This document shows, one piece after another, positions 1-8,016 of a stretch of DNA of 20,598 nt. Made by a program: the position numbers and the translations under genes. Numbering within the stretch: position 1 is the stretch's first letter; each line of letters begins with the position of its first letter. Source of the DNA: Thiobacillus denitrificans (GTDB taxonomy: Bacteria > Pseudomonadota > Gammaproteobacteria > Burkholderiales > Thiobacillaceae); assembly GCA_002343685.1 (NCBI GenBank), contig DDRS01000029.1, positions 1 to 20,598 on the forward strand, in the 5' to 3' direction. The notes beneath the pieces are model-generated. The model saw only the letters and a list, made by a program, of their open reading frames with translations, had not been told where the DNA came from and made no database searches.

Positions 1-110
1 AGAGTTTCCACACGGCCTCGCCGATCAGCGGACTATCAGACCAGCTCTAGCGAGGCAATTCAAGCCGTCGGGAGCCTTTCACTTGAAACAAATAGGGGCA
101 GACACCATTC

Positions 111-527
111 CTACGCCGGTGGATATTCCGTAAACCGTGGCAGCTCCTGATCGTCGCACGACCACTCCGCGCGCGAATCCCAGAAGACGCGTGCCTGCGG
201 CTGGATGGGCACCGGGCAGTCGAGCGAGCCGGCTGGCACGACGACGGCGTTGATTTCAGGCACAAAGCGGGCGACGGAGCTGCCGCATTCGCTGCAGAAT
301 TGCCGCGTGAATCGCTCGGCGGCCGGAACCTTGTAGCGCTTCAGCAGCGCCTCGCCGTGCGAGAAGAGGATTCTTGCATTCACCAGCATGAGGTTCGTCG
401 CATGCCCGGTTCCGGAAGACTTCCGGCAGCGCGAGCAGTGGCAATGGTAGAAGCGCTGAAGATCGCCAACCACTTCATAGCGAACGGCACCGCACAGGCA
501 GCTGCCGTTCAGGGTGACTTCGTTCAT
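111..527 (-). CDS. GFA-family (glutathione-dependent formaldehyde-activating-like) zinc protein
   Basis: 138 residues, small zinc-binding Mss4-like/GFA fold. Seven cysteines fit the family: C10 and C12 (CLCG), with C78 and C81 (CSECG), form the expected structural zinc site. C29, C31 and C34 (CHCSRC) form the second, catalytic-type site. The ATG at 527 is preceded by a strong GGGAGG about six bases upstream, which fixes the start. Length is normal for the short single-domain members. Family name aside, most members are not proven to act on S-hydroxymethylglutathione, so the substrate is unknown. It is the last gene of the left minus-strand run, 187 bp downstream of msrA, so it probably has its own promoter. 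No terminator was recognised in 1-110. Family call sure; reaction unsure. Confidence 0.9.
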   Translation of the reverse strand: MNEVTLNGSCLCGAVRYEVVGDLQRFYHCHCSRCRKSSGTGHATNLMLVNARILFSHGEALLKRYKVPAAERFTRQFCSECGSSVARFVPEINAVVVPAGSLDCPVPIQPQARVFWDSRAEWSCDDQELPRFTEYPPA

Positions 528-676
528 CCAATCCTCCCGATCTCATGATTAATTTGCAGGTCAGGCTATCACCGGTGCAAGCCATGGAACCGAAAATTCG
601 CTCTGGAATTCCTTGATCATCCTGCAAAGGGATGTCACCTAGGGCTGTTTATGCTTTCACGTTAAACCGAATGCCT

Positions 677-703
677 CCTTCGACAAAGCCCAGGACGAAC
701 GGC
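677..703 (+). repeat. Degenerate copy of the CTTCGACA dispersed repeat
   Basis: The bases from 677 begin CCTTCGACAAAG and end GACGAACGGC. They match the fuller copies at 1294-1341, 7955-7978 and 7991-8016 with a few differences. The copy sits in the gap between msrA and the GFA gene. This word is a widespread short intergenic repeat in proteobacterial genomes; its function is unknown. Confidence 0.6.
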
Positions 704-714
704 AAACCAATCGC

Positions 715-1248
715 TTATTTGAGCCGCCCCCCGAACTTCCCCTCCGCCTTCGCCACCTTCGGCGCCACGACGAACTGGCAATACGGCTGATAGGGGTTCT
801 GCTCGAAGTAGCGCTGGTGGTAGTCCTCGGCCGGGTAGAAGGTCGTCGCCTCGGTGACCTCCGTGACGATCGGCGCACCGAAGTGCCTGGATGCCGTCAA
901 CTCGGCGATTGCGGCTTCGGCCTCGGCCTTCTGCTCGGGGGTGTGCCAGAAGATGGCCGAGCGGTATTGCGTGCCGACGTCGTTGCCCTGGCGGTTGCGC
1001 TGGGTGGGGTCGTGAAGGGTGAAGAAGACGTCGAGCAGGTCGCGGAACGAAATCACCTCCGGGTCGAAGGTGACCTGCACGACTTCGGCGTGGCCGGTGT
1101 CGCCGTTGCAGATGTCCTTGTAGGTGGGATTCTCGGTGTGGCCGCCCATGTAGCCGGAGACGGCGGCGTCGACGCCGCGCAGCCGGTTGAACACGGTCTC
1201 GATGCACCAGAAGCAGCCGCCGGCGAGTGTTGCGGTTTGATGTGGCAT
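715..1248 (-). CDS. msrA: Peptide-methionine (S)-S-oxide reductase MsrA
   Basis: 177 residues, cytoplasmic repair enzyme reducing methionine-S-sulfoxide in proteins and free methionine, recycled by thioredoxin. The signature GCFWC lies at residues 11-15, with C12 as the catalytic nucleophile. Further family blocks visible are SGYMGGH (31-37), the GHAEVVQVTFDP stretch, and the DVGTQYRS block that binds the substrate. A cysteine near the C-terminus (PYCQF) is a possible resolving residue, and C15 is another. The ATG at 1248 has GGAG eight bases upstream. Full length for the family. It is separated from the GST gene upstream by 109 bp containing a dispersed repeat, so it is probably transcribed separately. 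Very sure. Confidence 0.97.
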   Translation of the reverse strand: MPHQTATLAGGCFWCIETVFNRLRGVDAAVSGYMGGHTENPTYKDICNGDTGHAEVVQVTFDPEVISFRDLLDVFFTLHDPTQRNRQGNDVGTQYRSAIFWHTPEQKAEAEAAIAELTASRHFGAPIVTEVTEATTFYPAEDYHQRYFEQNPYQPYCQFVVAPKVAKAEGKFGGRLK

Positions 1249-1293
1249 GGTGTTGCTCCGTAATTGAGCTACTCAAGTCCTCCGATCAGGCCC

Positions 1294-1341
1294 GTCGACA
1301 AGCCTGTCCTGAGCGTAGTCGAAGGGCTCAGGGCGAACGGC
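1294..1341 (+). repeat. CTTCGACA-type dispersed repeat, composite hairpin copy
   Basis: This copy contains the repeat word twice in partly opposed orientation. GTCGACAAGCCTGTCCTGAGC is followed by GTCGAAGGGCTCAGGGCGAACGG, and CCTGAGC can pair with GCTCAGG to form a 7-bp stem. It lies in the 109-bp gap between the GST gene and msrA, so it may weakly separate their transcription. No T-tract follows it on the minus strand, so it is not a classical terminator. Confidence 0.7.
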
Positions 1342-1357
1342 AGTATGTCGATGCCGT

Positions 1358-1972
1358 TCAGACGACCGGCACCGTTTCCATGAACGATGCGCGGCTCGCC
1401 AGTTTCTCGGCGAGCCTGGCCAGGTTGGGATGCGCGGTGCGCCAGTCGATCTCGGGGAAGCGCAGGTCCAGGTAGCCCAGCGTGCAGCCGCAGGCGACGT
1501 CGGCCAGCGTCATGCTGTTGCTGTTGCCGAGAAACCAGGGTTTCTCGCCCAGCGCTTCCGACAGCGCCTCGAGGCCGCGGAACAGGGTCTTCTCCTGCAG
1601 CGTCATCCAGTCGCTGCTGCGCTGCTCGGGTGCGCGCTTGCGTTCCAGGTTCACCGCCACGGCCGCATCGGTAACGCCGTCGGCCAGCGCCTCGACGCCG
1701 CGCACCATCATGCGGACTTTCGGTTCGCTGGGGATCAGGTGGGCGACCGGGCTCACGTGGTCGAGGTATTCGACGATGACGCGCGAGTCGAACACGCTGA
1801 TGCCGTCCTCCAGCACCAGCACCGGTACCTTGCCGAGCGGATTGAAGCCGGGGACCGGGGTCTCCGGCGACCACGGGTTTTCGACCTGGAGGTGGAAGGG
1901 AATTTTCTTTTCCAGCAGGACCACGCGGACTTTGCGGCCATACGGGCTGGTGAGCGAGGTGATCAGTTTCAT
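1358..1972 (-). CDS. Glutathione S-transferase family protein
   Basis: 204 residues. An N-terminal thioredoxin-fold domain occupies about 1-75, with SPYGRKVR (9-16) at the active-site turn, cis-proline P50 in GKVPVL, and the glutathione-contacting D62-S63-R64. An all-helical C-terminal domain follows to residue 204. The motif set is that of the bacterial YibF-like/beta-like GSTs, cytosolic enzymes that conjugate or reduce electrophiles with glutathione. The substrate cannot be told from sequence. The start ATG at 1972 is preceded by AGGA at a slightly long distance. It follows the uracil-DNA glycosylase gene by 27 bp on the same strand and is probably the last gene of that transcript. Confidence 0.93.
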   Translation of the reverse strand: MKLITSLTSPYGRKVRVVLLEKKIPFHLQVENPWSPETPVPGFNPLGKVPVLVLEDGISVFDSRVIVEYLDHVSPVAHLIPSEPKVRMMVRGVEALADGVTDAAVAVNLERKRAPEQRSSDWMTLQEKTLFRGLEALSEALGEKPWFLGNSNSMTLADVACGCTLGYLDLRFPEIDWRTAHPNLARLAEKLASRASFMETVPVV

Positions 1973-1999
1973 ACGGATTCGTATCCTGAATGCAGGTTG

Positions 2000-2641
2000 C
2001 TAGGTTGGACGATGTGCGCCGCCATTATCGCCTGTCGCACGCAGCGCTCCAACCCGTTCGCGCAGAGCCGGCAGCACGTCCTGCTCGAACCAGGGATGAC
2101 GTTTGAACCATAGACGATTGCGCGGGCTGGGATGCGGCAGCGGAAAATAGTCGGGAAGAAAATCGCGCCAGGCGTGCACCGTGTCGGCCAGCGTTCGCCC
2201 GCGGCGCATTCCCAGGTAATACGCCTGGGCATAGGCGCCGATCAGCAGGGTGAGGCGGATACCGGGCATGGCCGCGCGCAGCGGCGGATGCCACAGCGGC
2301 GCGCATTCCGGGCGCGGCGCCAGATCGCTGCCCTTGACCGTGCCGGGATAGCACAGGCCGGTCGGGACGATGGCGATGCGGGAGACGTCGTAGAACTGTT
2401 CGCGCGTCATGCCCAGCCATTCGCGCAGCCGGTCGCCCGAGGGGTCGTTCCAGGGGATGCCGGTTTCGTGGACGCGCCGCCCCGGCGCCTGGCCGACGAT
2501 CAGCAGGTGCGCGGTGGGCGAGACGCGTAGGACGGGGCGGGGCGGATGCGGCAGGTTCGCGGCGCAGACCGTGCACGCCTCCACCTGCTCGACCAGCCCG
2601 GCAAGACTCGTGGGCTGGCGCGGGCGATCCGGTTTTTTCAT
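2000..2641 (-). CDS. Uracil-DNA glycosylase superfamily protein, possible Fe-S type
   Basis: 213 residues from ATG 2641; a GTG two codons earlier (2647) is an equally possible start and neither has a convincing Shine-Dalgarno. The motif LLIVGQAPGRRVHETGIPW is the water-activating/uracil-binding loop of the superfamily, with a divergent GQAPG where family 4 usually has GEAPG. HPSPRN near the C-terminus is the DNA-intercalation motif. Four cysteines, two as CTVC near residues 23-26 and two more separated by 15 residues (in LCYPG and ECAPLW), match the spacing of 4Fe-4S ligands in family 4/5 enzymes. It would excise uracil from DNA. It sits 18 bp downstream of thrC in the same transcript, with no evident pathway link. 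Superfamily certain, family assignment tentative. Confidence 0.85.
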   Translation of the reverse strand: MKKPDRPRQPTSLAGLVEQVEACTVCAANLPHPPRPVLRVSPTAHLLIVGQAPGRRVHETGIPWNDPSGDRLREWLGMTREQFYDVSRIAIVPTGLCYPGTVKGSDLAPRPECAPLWHPPLRAAMPGIRLTLLIGAYAQAYYLGMRRGRTLADTVHAWRDFLPDYFPLPHPSPRNRLWFKRHPWFEQDVLPALRERVGALRATGDNGGAHRPT

Positions 2642-2659
2642 CGCCACCCGGCGCGCCGG

Positions 2660-4084
2660 TCAGCCCGCGTGGTCGACGATGAACTGCTTGACCGCATGGA
2701 CGTCGGCGTCCATGACGTGCTTCTTCTGCGGCTGCGCTTCGAGGTCGGCGAGTTCGGCCGGACGCACCGGCTCGACGCCGAGCGCTTCGCGGATCGCATC
2801 CTCGAACTTGGCGGGCTGTGCGGTTTCCATGCAGATCAGCGGCACGCCCGGCTCGCGATGCTCCAGCCCCACTTTCAGGCCGTCGGCGGTGTGCGGGTCG
2901 ATCATGGTGCCGTACACCTCGTACACGGTGCGGATGGTGTCGATGCGGTTGGCGTGGCTGCTCGAACCGGAGACCATGCCGAAGTCGGCCACGCGATCGA
3001 ACAGACCATCGGCATTCAGATCGAAGCTGCCGCCGGATTCCACGGCGGCCCACAGGCTGCGGACCTTGGCCGCATCGCGCCCGGCAAGGTCGAACACGAA
3101 GCGTTCGAAGTTGGATGCCTTGGAGATGTCCATCGACGGGCTGGAGGTGTGCCTGGTCTCGGGACGCGGCCGGTAGACACCGGTCTTGAAGAACTCGTCG
3201 AGCACGTCGTTCTCGTTGGTGGCGACGATCAGCTTGTCGATCGGCAACCCCATCCGGCGTGCGATGTGGCCGGCGCAGACGTTGCCGAAATTGCCCGACG
3301 GCACCGAGAACGAGACCTGCTGGTCGTTGTCGTGCGTCGCCGCGAAATAGGCCTTGAAGTAGTACACGCTCTGCGCCGCGACGCGCGCCCAGTTGATCGA
3401 GTTGACCGCGCCGATGTGGTGCTTCGTCTTGAAATCGAGGTCGTTCGACACCGCCTTGACGATGTCCTGGCACTGGTCGAACACGCCGCGGATGACGAGG
3501 TTATGGATATTGGCGTCCTGCAGGGCATACATCTGCGCCTGCTGGAAACGCGTCATGCCGTGCTCGGGCGACAGCATGAAGACGCGGATGCCGCGCTTGC
3601 CGCGCATCGCGTATTCGGCGGCCGAACCGGTGTCGCCCGAGGTGGCGCCGAGGATGTTGAGCTCGCCGTGGGTCTTGTCGAGCACGTACTCGAACAGGTT
3701 GCCCAACAGCTGCATCGCCATGTCCTTGAACGCCAGCGTCGGACCGTTCGACAGCGCCAGCACGTGCAGGCCGGGCTCAAGCGTCTTCAGCGGGGTGATG
3801 TCCCCGGCGTTCTCGCCGGGGCTGGCATAGCGGTAGACGTCTGCGGTGTAGGTCTTGTCGATCAGCCTGCGCAGGTCGTCGTGCGGGATGTCGTCGATCA
3901 GGCGCGACAACACGGTGAAGGCCAGTTCGCGGTAATTCATGCCGCGCATCGCCGCGAGTTCGGCCCCGCTGAAATGCGGGTAGGTTTCCGGCACGTAGAG
4001 GCCGCCGTCGCTGGCCAGCCCGCCGAGCAGGATTTCGGAGAAGCGGAGTTGCGGTGCCAGCCCGCGCGTACTGAGGTAATTCAT
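2660..4084 (-). CDS. thrC: Threonine synthase
   Basis: 474 residues; PLP enzyme that converts O-phosphohomoserine to threonine, last step of threonine synthesis. The N-terminus MNYLSTRG is typical. The PLP lysine is K120 in PTLAFKDMAMQ, and the phosphate-binding loop is ATSGDTGSAAEYA. Length fits the long-form (fungal/gamma-beta-proteobacterial) class rather than the short plant-like class. The ATG at 4084 has AAAGG six bases upstream, which lies over the stop of hom. The 15-bp gap to hom implies co-transcription and direct pathway coupling. Very sure. Confidence 0.97.
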   Translation of the reverse strand: MNYLSTRGLAPQLRFSEILLGGLASDGGLYVPETYPHFSGAELAAMRGMNYRELAFTVLSRLIDDIPHDDLRRLIDKTYTADVYRYASPGENAGDITPLKTLEPGLHVLALSNGPTLAFKDMAMQLLGNLFEYVLDKTHGELNILGATSGDTGSAAEYAMRGKRGIRVFMLSPEHGMTRFQQAQMYALQDANIHNLVIRGVFDQCQDIVKAVSNDLDFKTKHHIGAVNSINWARVAAQSVYYFKAYFAATHDNDQQVSFSVPSGNFGNVCAGHIARRMGLPIDKLIVATNENDVLDEFFKTGVYRPRPETRHTSSPSMDISKASNFERFVFDLAGRDAAKVRSLWAAVESGGSFDLNADGLFDRVADFGMVSGSSSHANRIDTIRTVYEVYGTMIDPHTADGLKVGLEHREPGVPLICMETAQPAKFEDAIREALGVEPVRPAELADLEAQPQKKHVMDADVHAVKQFIVDHAG

Positions 4085-4099
4085 TGCTTGCCTTTACAT

Positions 4100-5413
4100 T
4101 TACCGGGCTGCCAGCTCTTCGAGCCGGATGCGCATCACCTTGCCCGCCACGGTGTCGAGGGCTTCGATCTTCGCGATCGCCGCGTTGACGTTCTTCTCCA
4201 CCGTGACGTGGGTCAGCAGGATGATGTTGACCTGTTCCTCGCCTTCGGCGGGTTCCTTCTGCACCATGGCATCGATGGAAATGCTGCTGTCGGCCAGGAT
4301 GCGGGTGATGTCGGCCAGCACGCCCGGGCGGTCGAATGCGCGCAGGCGCAGGTAATAGGCGGTGCGCACCTCGTCCATCGGCAGGATCGGCGTGTCGGCC
4401 AGCTGGTCCGGCTGGAACGCCAGGTGCGGCACGCGATGGTGCGGGTCGGCCGTGTGCAGGCGCGTGACGTCGACCAGGTCGGCGACCACGGCAGACGCGG
4501 TCGGCTCGGCGCCGGCACCGGCGCCGTAATACAGCGTCGGGCCGACGGCGTCGCCCTTCACCAGCACGGCGTTCATCGCGCCGTCGACGTTGGCGATCAG
4601 GCGACGCTCGGGGATCAGCGTGGGATGCACGCGCAGCTCGATGCCGTTCTCGGCGCGCCGTGCGATGCCCAGCAGCTTGATTCGGTAGCCGAGCTCCTCG
4701 GCGTATTTCACATCCTCGCGCGTCAGCTTCGAAATGCCTTCAGTGTAGGCGCGGTCGAACTGCATCGGGATGCCGAAGGCGATCGCCGACAGGATGGTGA
4801 GCTTGTGCGCGGCGTCGATTCCTTCGATGTCGAAGGTCGGATCGGCTTCGGCGTAGCCCAGGCGCTGCGCCTCCTTCAGCACATCCTCGAAAGCGGCGCC
4901 CTTGTCGCGCATCTCGGTCAGGATGAAGTTGCTGGTGCCGTTGATGATGCCGGCCAGCCACTCGATGCGGTTGGCCGTGAGGCCTTCGCGCAGGGCCTTG
5001 ATGATGGGGATGCCGCCCGCCACCGCCGCCTCGAACGCGACCATCACGCCCCTGGCCTGCGCCGCAGCGAAGATTTCGTTGCCGAACTTGGCGACCAGAT
5101 GCTTGTTGGCCGTGACCACGTGCTTGCCGTTGGCGATGGCCTGCATCACCAGTTCGCGCGCCGGCTCCAGGCCTCCGATCAGCTCGACCACGATGTCGAT
5201 GTCGGGATCGTCGACCACGTCGAACGGGTTGGTCGTCAGCGGCAGGTCACCGGCCAGCGCCTTGGCCTTGTCGAGGTTGCGCACCGCCGCGCGCAGCACG
5301 CGGATTTCGCGTCCGGCGCGGCGGGTGATTTCTTCGGCATTGCGGCGCAACACGGTGAGCGTGCCGCCCCCGACCGTTCCCAGGCCCAGCAGGCCAACGT
5401 TGATGGGTTTCAT
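4100..5413 (-). CDS. hom: Homoserine dehydrogenase
   Basis: 437 residues; NAD(P)-dependent reduction of aspartate semialdehyde to homoserine, the branch point to threonine and methionine. The nucleotide-binding glycine motif GLGTVGGG is at residues 10-17. TANKHLVAKFG contains the conserved catalytic-region lysine K104. The NGTSNFILTEM block lies in the substrate domain. A C-terminal ACT domain (about 350-430, starting AYYLRLRAFDRPGVLADI) is the expected threonine feedback sensor. It is the stand-alone form, without aspartokinase fusion. The gene follows alaA by 24 bp and precedes thrC by 15 bp, so the three are very likely one operon. Shine-Dalgarno weak. Very sure. Confidence 0.97.
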   Translation of the reverse strand: MKPINVGLLGLGTVGGGTLTVLRRNAEEITRRAGREIRVLRAAVRNLDKAKALAGDLPLTTNPFDVVDDPDIDIVVELIGGLEPARELVMQAIANGKHVVTANKHLVAKFGNEIFAAAQARGVMVAFEAAVAGGIPIIKALREGLTANRIEWLAGIINGTSNFILTEMRDKGAAFEDVLKEAQRLGYAEADPTFDIEGIDAAHKLTILSAIAFGIPMQFDRAYTEGISKLTREDVKYAEELGYRIKLLGIARRAENGIELRVHPTLIPERRLIANVDGAMNAVLVKGDAVGPTLYYGAGAGAEPTASAVVADLVDVTRLHTADPHHRVPHLAFQPDQLADTPILPMDEVRTAYYLRLRAFDRPGVLADITRILADSSISIDAMVQKEPAEGEEQVNIILLTHVTVEKNVNAAIAKIEALDTVAGKVMRIRLEELAAR

Positions 5414-5437
5414 CTCGTAATCTCGTTCAAATAAAAA

Positions 5438-6682
5438 TCAGCGATGCGCACGCTGGCGGTCGAGGAACCGGCTCATGCGCGAAATCGCCTCGGTCAGATC
5501 TTCCTCGTGCGGCAGGAACACCACGCGAATATGGTCCGGTTGCGGCCAGTTGAAGCCGGTTCCCTGCACCACTAGTACACGCTCCTCTTCCAGCAGATTG
5601 AGGATGAATTTCTGGTCGTCGTGGATGTGATACAGCTTGGGGTCGAGCCGCGGAAACAGATACATCGCTGCCTTCGGCTTGACGCAGGTCACGCCGGGAA
5701 TCAAGGTCAGCAGTTCGTGCGCCAGGTCGCGCTGGCGCGCCAGCCGGCCGCTCGGCGCGACCAGGTCGTTGATGCTCTGGTAACCGCCGAGCGCCGTCTG
5801 GATCGCATACTGTCCCGGCACGTTCGAGCACAGGCGCATCGACGCCAGCATGTTGAGGCCTTCCAGGTAGTCCTTGGCATGGCGCTTGTCGCCCGACACG
5901 ATCAGCCAGCCCGAACGGTAGCCGCAGGAGCGATAGTTCTTCGACAGGCCATTGAAGGTGACGACCAGCACATCGTCGGCCAGCGAGGCGATCGAGGTAT
6001 GCACCACGCCGTCGTACAGCACCTTGTCGTAGATTTCGTCGGCGTACACGATCAGCTGGTGCTGGCGCGCGATTTCCAGGATTTCCAGCAGCAGTTCGGT
6101 CGGGTACAGCGCGCCGGTCGGATTGTTCGGGTTGATGATGACGATCGCCCGCGTGCTGGACGTGATCTTGGCGCGGATATCGTCCAGATCGGGCAGCCAG
6201 CCGGCGCCCTCGTCGCACAGGTAGTGACGCGGCTTGCCGCCGCCCAGGCTGACCGCCGCCGTCCACAACGGATAGTCCGGCGCCGGCACCAGCACTTCGT
6301 CGCCGTTGTTCAGCAGTGCCTGCATCGACATCACGATCAGCTCGGAGACGCCGTTGCCGACGTAGATGTCGTCGATCGTCACCCCGGCGATGCCCTTGCG
6401 CTGGGTCTCGTGCATGATCGCCTTGCGCGCCGAGAACAGGCCCTTGGAGTCGCTGTAGCCCGACGCGTTCGGCAGGTTGAGGATTACGTCCTGGACGATT
6501 TCCTCGGGCGACTCGAAGTTGAAGGGCGCAGGATTGCCGATGTTCAGCTTGATGATGCGCTGCCCCTCTTCCTCCATCTGTCGTGCACGCGCCATCACGG
6601 GGCCCCGGATGTCGTAGCAGACATTGTCGAGCTTGGACGATTTGTGGATGGTGCGTAAGCGTGGTTTGGTGTCAGCCGTCAC
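5438..6682 (-). CDS. alaA: Alanine-type PLP aminotransferase (AlaA family)
   Basis: 414 residues from GTG 6682, chosen because AGGAAG lies six bases upstream and homology-like sequence begins there. The open frame extends 42 codons further upstream but that part is arginine-rich and unlike the family. It is a fold-type I aminotransferase: SELIVMSMQALLNNGDEVL, the NPNNPTG motif (184-190), D215 in VYADEIYDKV, and PLP lysine K248 in TFNGLSKNYRS. The sequence resembles E. coli AlaA (glutamate-pyruvate transaminase, formerly YfbQ). In betaproteobacteria this gene commonly precedes hom-thrC, as here. It is probably the first gene of the operon alaA-hom-thrC. Exact amino acid preference is inferred. 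Confidence 0.93.
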   Translation of the reverse strand: MTADTKPRLRTIHKSSKLDNVCYDIRGPVMARARQMEEEGQRIIKLNIGNPAPFNFESPEEIVQDVILNLPNASGYSDSKGLFSARKAIMHETQRKGIAGVTIDDIYVGNGVSELIVMSMQALLNNGDEVLVPAPDYPLWTAAVSLGGGKPRHYLCDEGAGWLPDLDDIRAKITSSTRAIVIINPNNPTGALYPTELLLEILEIARQHQLIVYADEIYDKVLYDGVVHTSIASLADDVLVVTFNGLSKNYRSCGYRSGWLIVSGDKRHAKDYLEGLNMLASMRLCSNVPGQYAIQTALGGYQSINDLVAPSGRLARQRDLAHELLTLIPGVTCVKPKAAMYLFPRLDPKLYHIHDDQKFILNLLEEERVLVVQGTGFNWPQPDHIRVVFLPHEEDLTEAISRMSRFLDRQRAHR

Positions 6683-6848
6683 GGCGGTCTTCCTGGTCAA
6701 GCTGCGTAAAATCAAGGCAAAACAATACCTTGGGAAACGGCCGATTTTACCGGAGGCGCCCTCCCCCGGCAAACAAAACCGGGCGCTACGACGCATGAAC
6801 GGGCGCACGACGGCTTACCGCCCGGCTGGAATCTGCTAAGGTTTCAGC

Positions 6849-7238
6849 ATGAAACTGCACCTCAACACCGATGCTGGCCAGTTGTTGTTCACCGGCTATG
6901 GCGAAGACCACGTCCTCATCAACGGCCATCGCCATGACGCCAGCCTGTTGCTGACCGCCCGCGGCATCGAGATCGCCCCCTGGGCCGGCCTCGGTTTCGA
7001 CGCCCTGACCGCCGCGCATTTCGAATGGATCGCACAACGCGAGCTCGACATCCTCTTGCTGGGCACCGGCACCCGGTTGCGTTTTCCCCATCCCTCGCTG
7101 ACGCGTGCGCTGATAGACGCGCGCATCGGACTGGAGGTGATGGATATCGGGGCCTTGTGCCGCACCTACAACATTCTAGTGACGGAGGGGCGGAGCGTGG
7201 GGGCGGCGGTGCTGATCGAGCCTGCGGCTGGGGACTGA
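6849..7238 (+). CDS. Mth938-like domain protein (DUF498)
   Basis: 129 residues, the whole length of a single DUF498/Mth938-like domain; the eukaryotic relative NDUFAF3 is a complex I assembly factor, but the bacterial role is not established. Visible family features are the VLINGHRHDASLLLT strand-turn-strand near the N-terminus. ELDILLLGTGTRLRFP, the most conserved segment, lies in the middle, followed by a C-terminal TYNILVTEGRSVGAAVL. No signal peptide or membrane segment. The ATG at 6849 has AAGG seven bases upstream. It is transcribed divergently from alaA, with 166 bp between the starts, and it converges on yrfG across the large repeat region. Confidence 0.88.
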   Translation: MKLHLNTDAGQLLFTGYGEDHVLINGHRHDASLLLTARGIEIAPWAGLGFDALTAAHFEWIAQRELDILLLGTGTRLRFPHPSLTRALIDARIGLEVMDIGALCRTYNILVTEGRSVGAAVLIEPAAGD

Positions 7239-7242
7239 GCCG

Positions 7243-7580
7243 CGTCATTGCGAGGCGCATAGCGCCGAAGCAATCCAGTCCGATCAGGCGCGGAGCATCG
7301 CCGAGTAGTTGTTGGCTTCGCGGAACTACTGATCGTTGGCCGGGGGTAGCCCGGCAGCTAGTTCCTTTTCTTGTCTCGCCAAGAAAAGGAACCAAAAGAA
7401 AGCGACCCCGACAGCCCCGAATTCCCGAAGATCAAGCACGTCGGGGGGGCGGCAAAGAACTCGCCCCGCCTTCGATCTGTTTAATTGATTTTTTGTGGGC
7501 GGGGCTCAAACACCTTTGCCGCTGATCCACCCGACGCACTTGATCTTCGGCGGGTCTGTAAGGGGAAGAAGGTCAAAACC
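7243..7580 (+). repeat. Structured composite repeat, copy A (left arm of inverted pair)
   Basis: Ordered parts: a CGTCATTGCGAGG...GCAATCC unit (7243-7279); a block ending CCCGGCAGCTAG (about 7324-7360); a perfect 13-bp hairpin (7361-7392); then a three-tier nested hairpin. The tiers are an outer stem 7425-7445 with 7530-7550 (19 of 21 pairs), a middle stem 7449-7457 with 7514-7522 (GCGGCAAAG/CTTTGCCGC), and an inner stem 7463-7470 with 7498-7505. It closes with a tail GGTCAAAACC (7571-7580). The same parts return in reverse order on the opposite strand at 7670-8091. No plausible gene lies here. Confidence 0.85.
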
Positions 7581-7669
7581 AGGTCTAGGCTGTACGGCCG
7601 ACACAACCAGATCGAAGGCTTCGCAGTGAAACTCACCCAAGTACACAAACCGCCAATCATTACTGCCCC
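7581..7669. other. Unique centre between the inverted repeat arms
   Basis: An 89-base segment separates the two arms of the inverted pair. It shows no partner elsewhere in the window and no convincing gene, promoter or hairpin. It would be the loop if the whole structure were extruded or transcribed through. Confidence 0.6.
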
Positions 7670-7954
7670 GGTTTTGACTTGTCGCCCCTCTCAGTCCCGC
7701 CGGAAATCGAGCCTGCCAGGCGGATCAGCGGCAAAGGTGTCTGAGCCCCGCTCACCTTCGAAATACAAACAAAAGCGGGGCGAGTTCTTTGCCGCCCGTC
7801 CGGCAGGCTCGATTTCCGCGGTTTCGGGGATGAGCGGGGTCGCCTTTTCTTGGGTTACTTTCTTTTGGCAAGACAAAAGAAAGTGACTAGCTGCCGGGCT
7901 ATCCCCGGCCAACGGTCAGTGGTCCTGCGAAGAGCCCGGCTATTGCCAACAGCG

Positions 7955-7978
7955 CTTCGACAGGCTCAGCGCGAACGG
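7955..7978 (+). repeat. CTTCGACA dispersed repeat copy
   Basis: The copy starts CTTCGACAGGCTCAG and ends CGCGAACGG. It is nested inside the right arm of the large inverted pair, 12 bases before another copy in the same orientation. Confidence 0.7.
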
Positions 7979-7990
7979 TGCGAGGGTATG

Positions 7991-8016
7991 CCCTTCGACA
8001 AGCTCAGGGCGAACGG
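7991..8016 (+). repeat. CTTCGACA dispersed repeat copy
   Basis: The copy starts CCCTTCGACAAGCTCAG and ends GGCGAACGG. It is the most canonical of the four copies in the window and the second of two tandem copies nested in the right arm of the inverted pair. Confidence 0.7.

Noticed and set aside
61..110. Phrase resembling the AAATAGGGGCAGAC word seen near REP-type transposase genes
   Set aside because: Only one short partial copy and no transposase in the window, so not enough to call a mobile element.
2546..5434. Long open frame (about 960 codons) on the plus strand
   Set aside because: Antisense of thrC and hom, with the same H/V/R/D-rich composition artefact. The minus-strand genes have clear motifs.
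5621..6658. 345-codon open frame on the plus strand
   Set aside because: Antisense shadow of alaA without recognisable motifs.
6683..6808. 42-codon upstream extension of alaA
   Set aside because: Arginine-rich, unlike the family, and a good ribosome site precedes GTG 6682.
7485..7912. Two small open frames (7485-7886 plus, 7691-7912 minus) in the gene-free region
   Set aside because: Both are made of the structured repeat (stems and hairpins translate to KRK/QKK-rich peptides). Such frames are commonly mis-annotated as hypothetical proteins.
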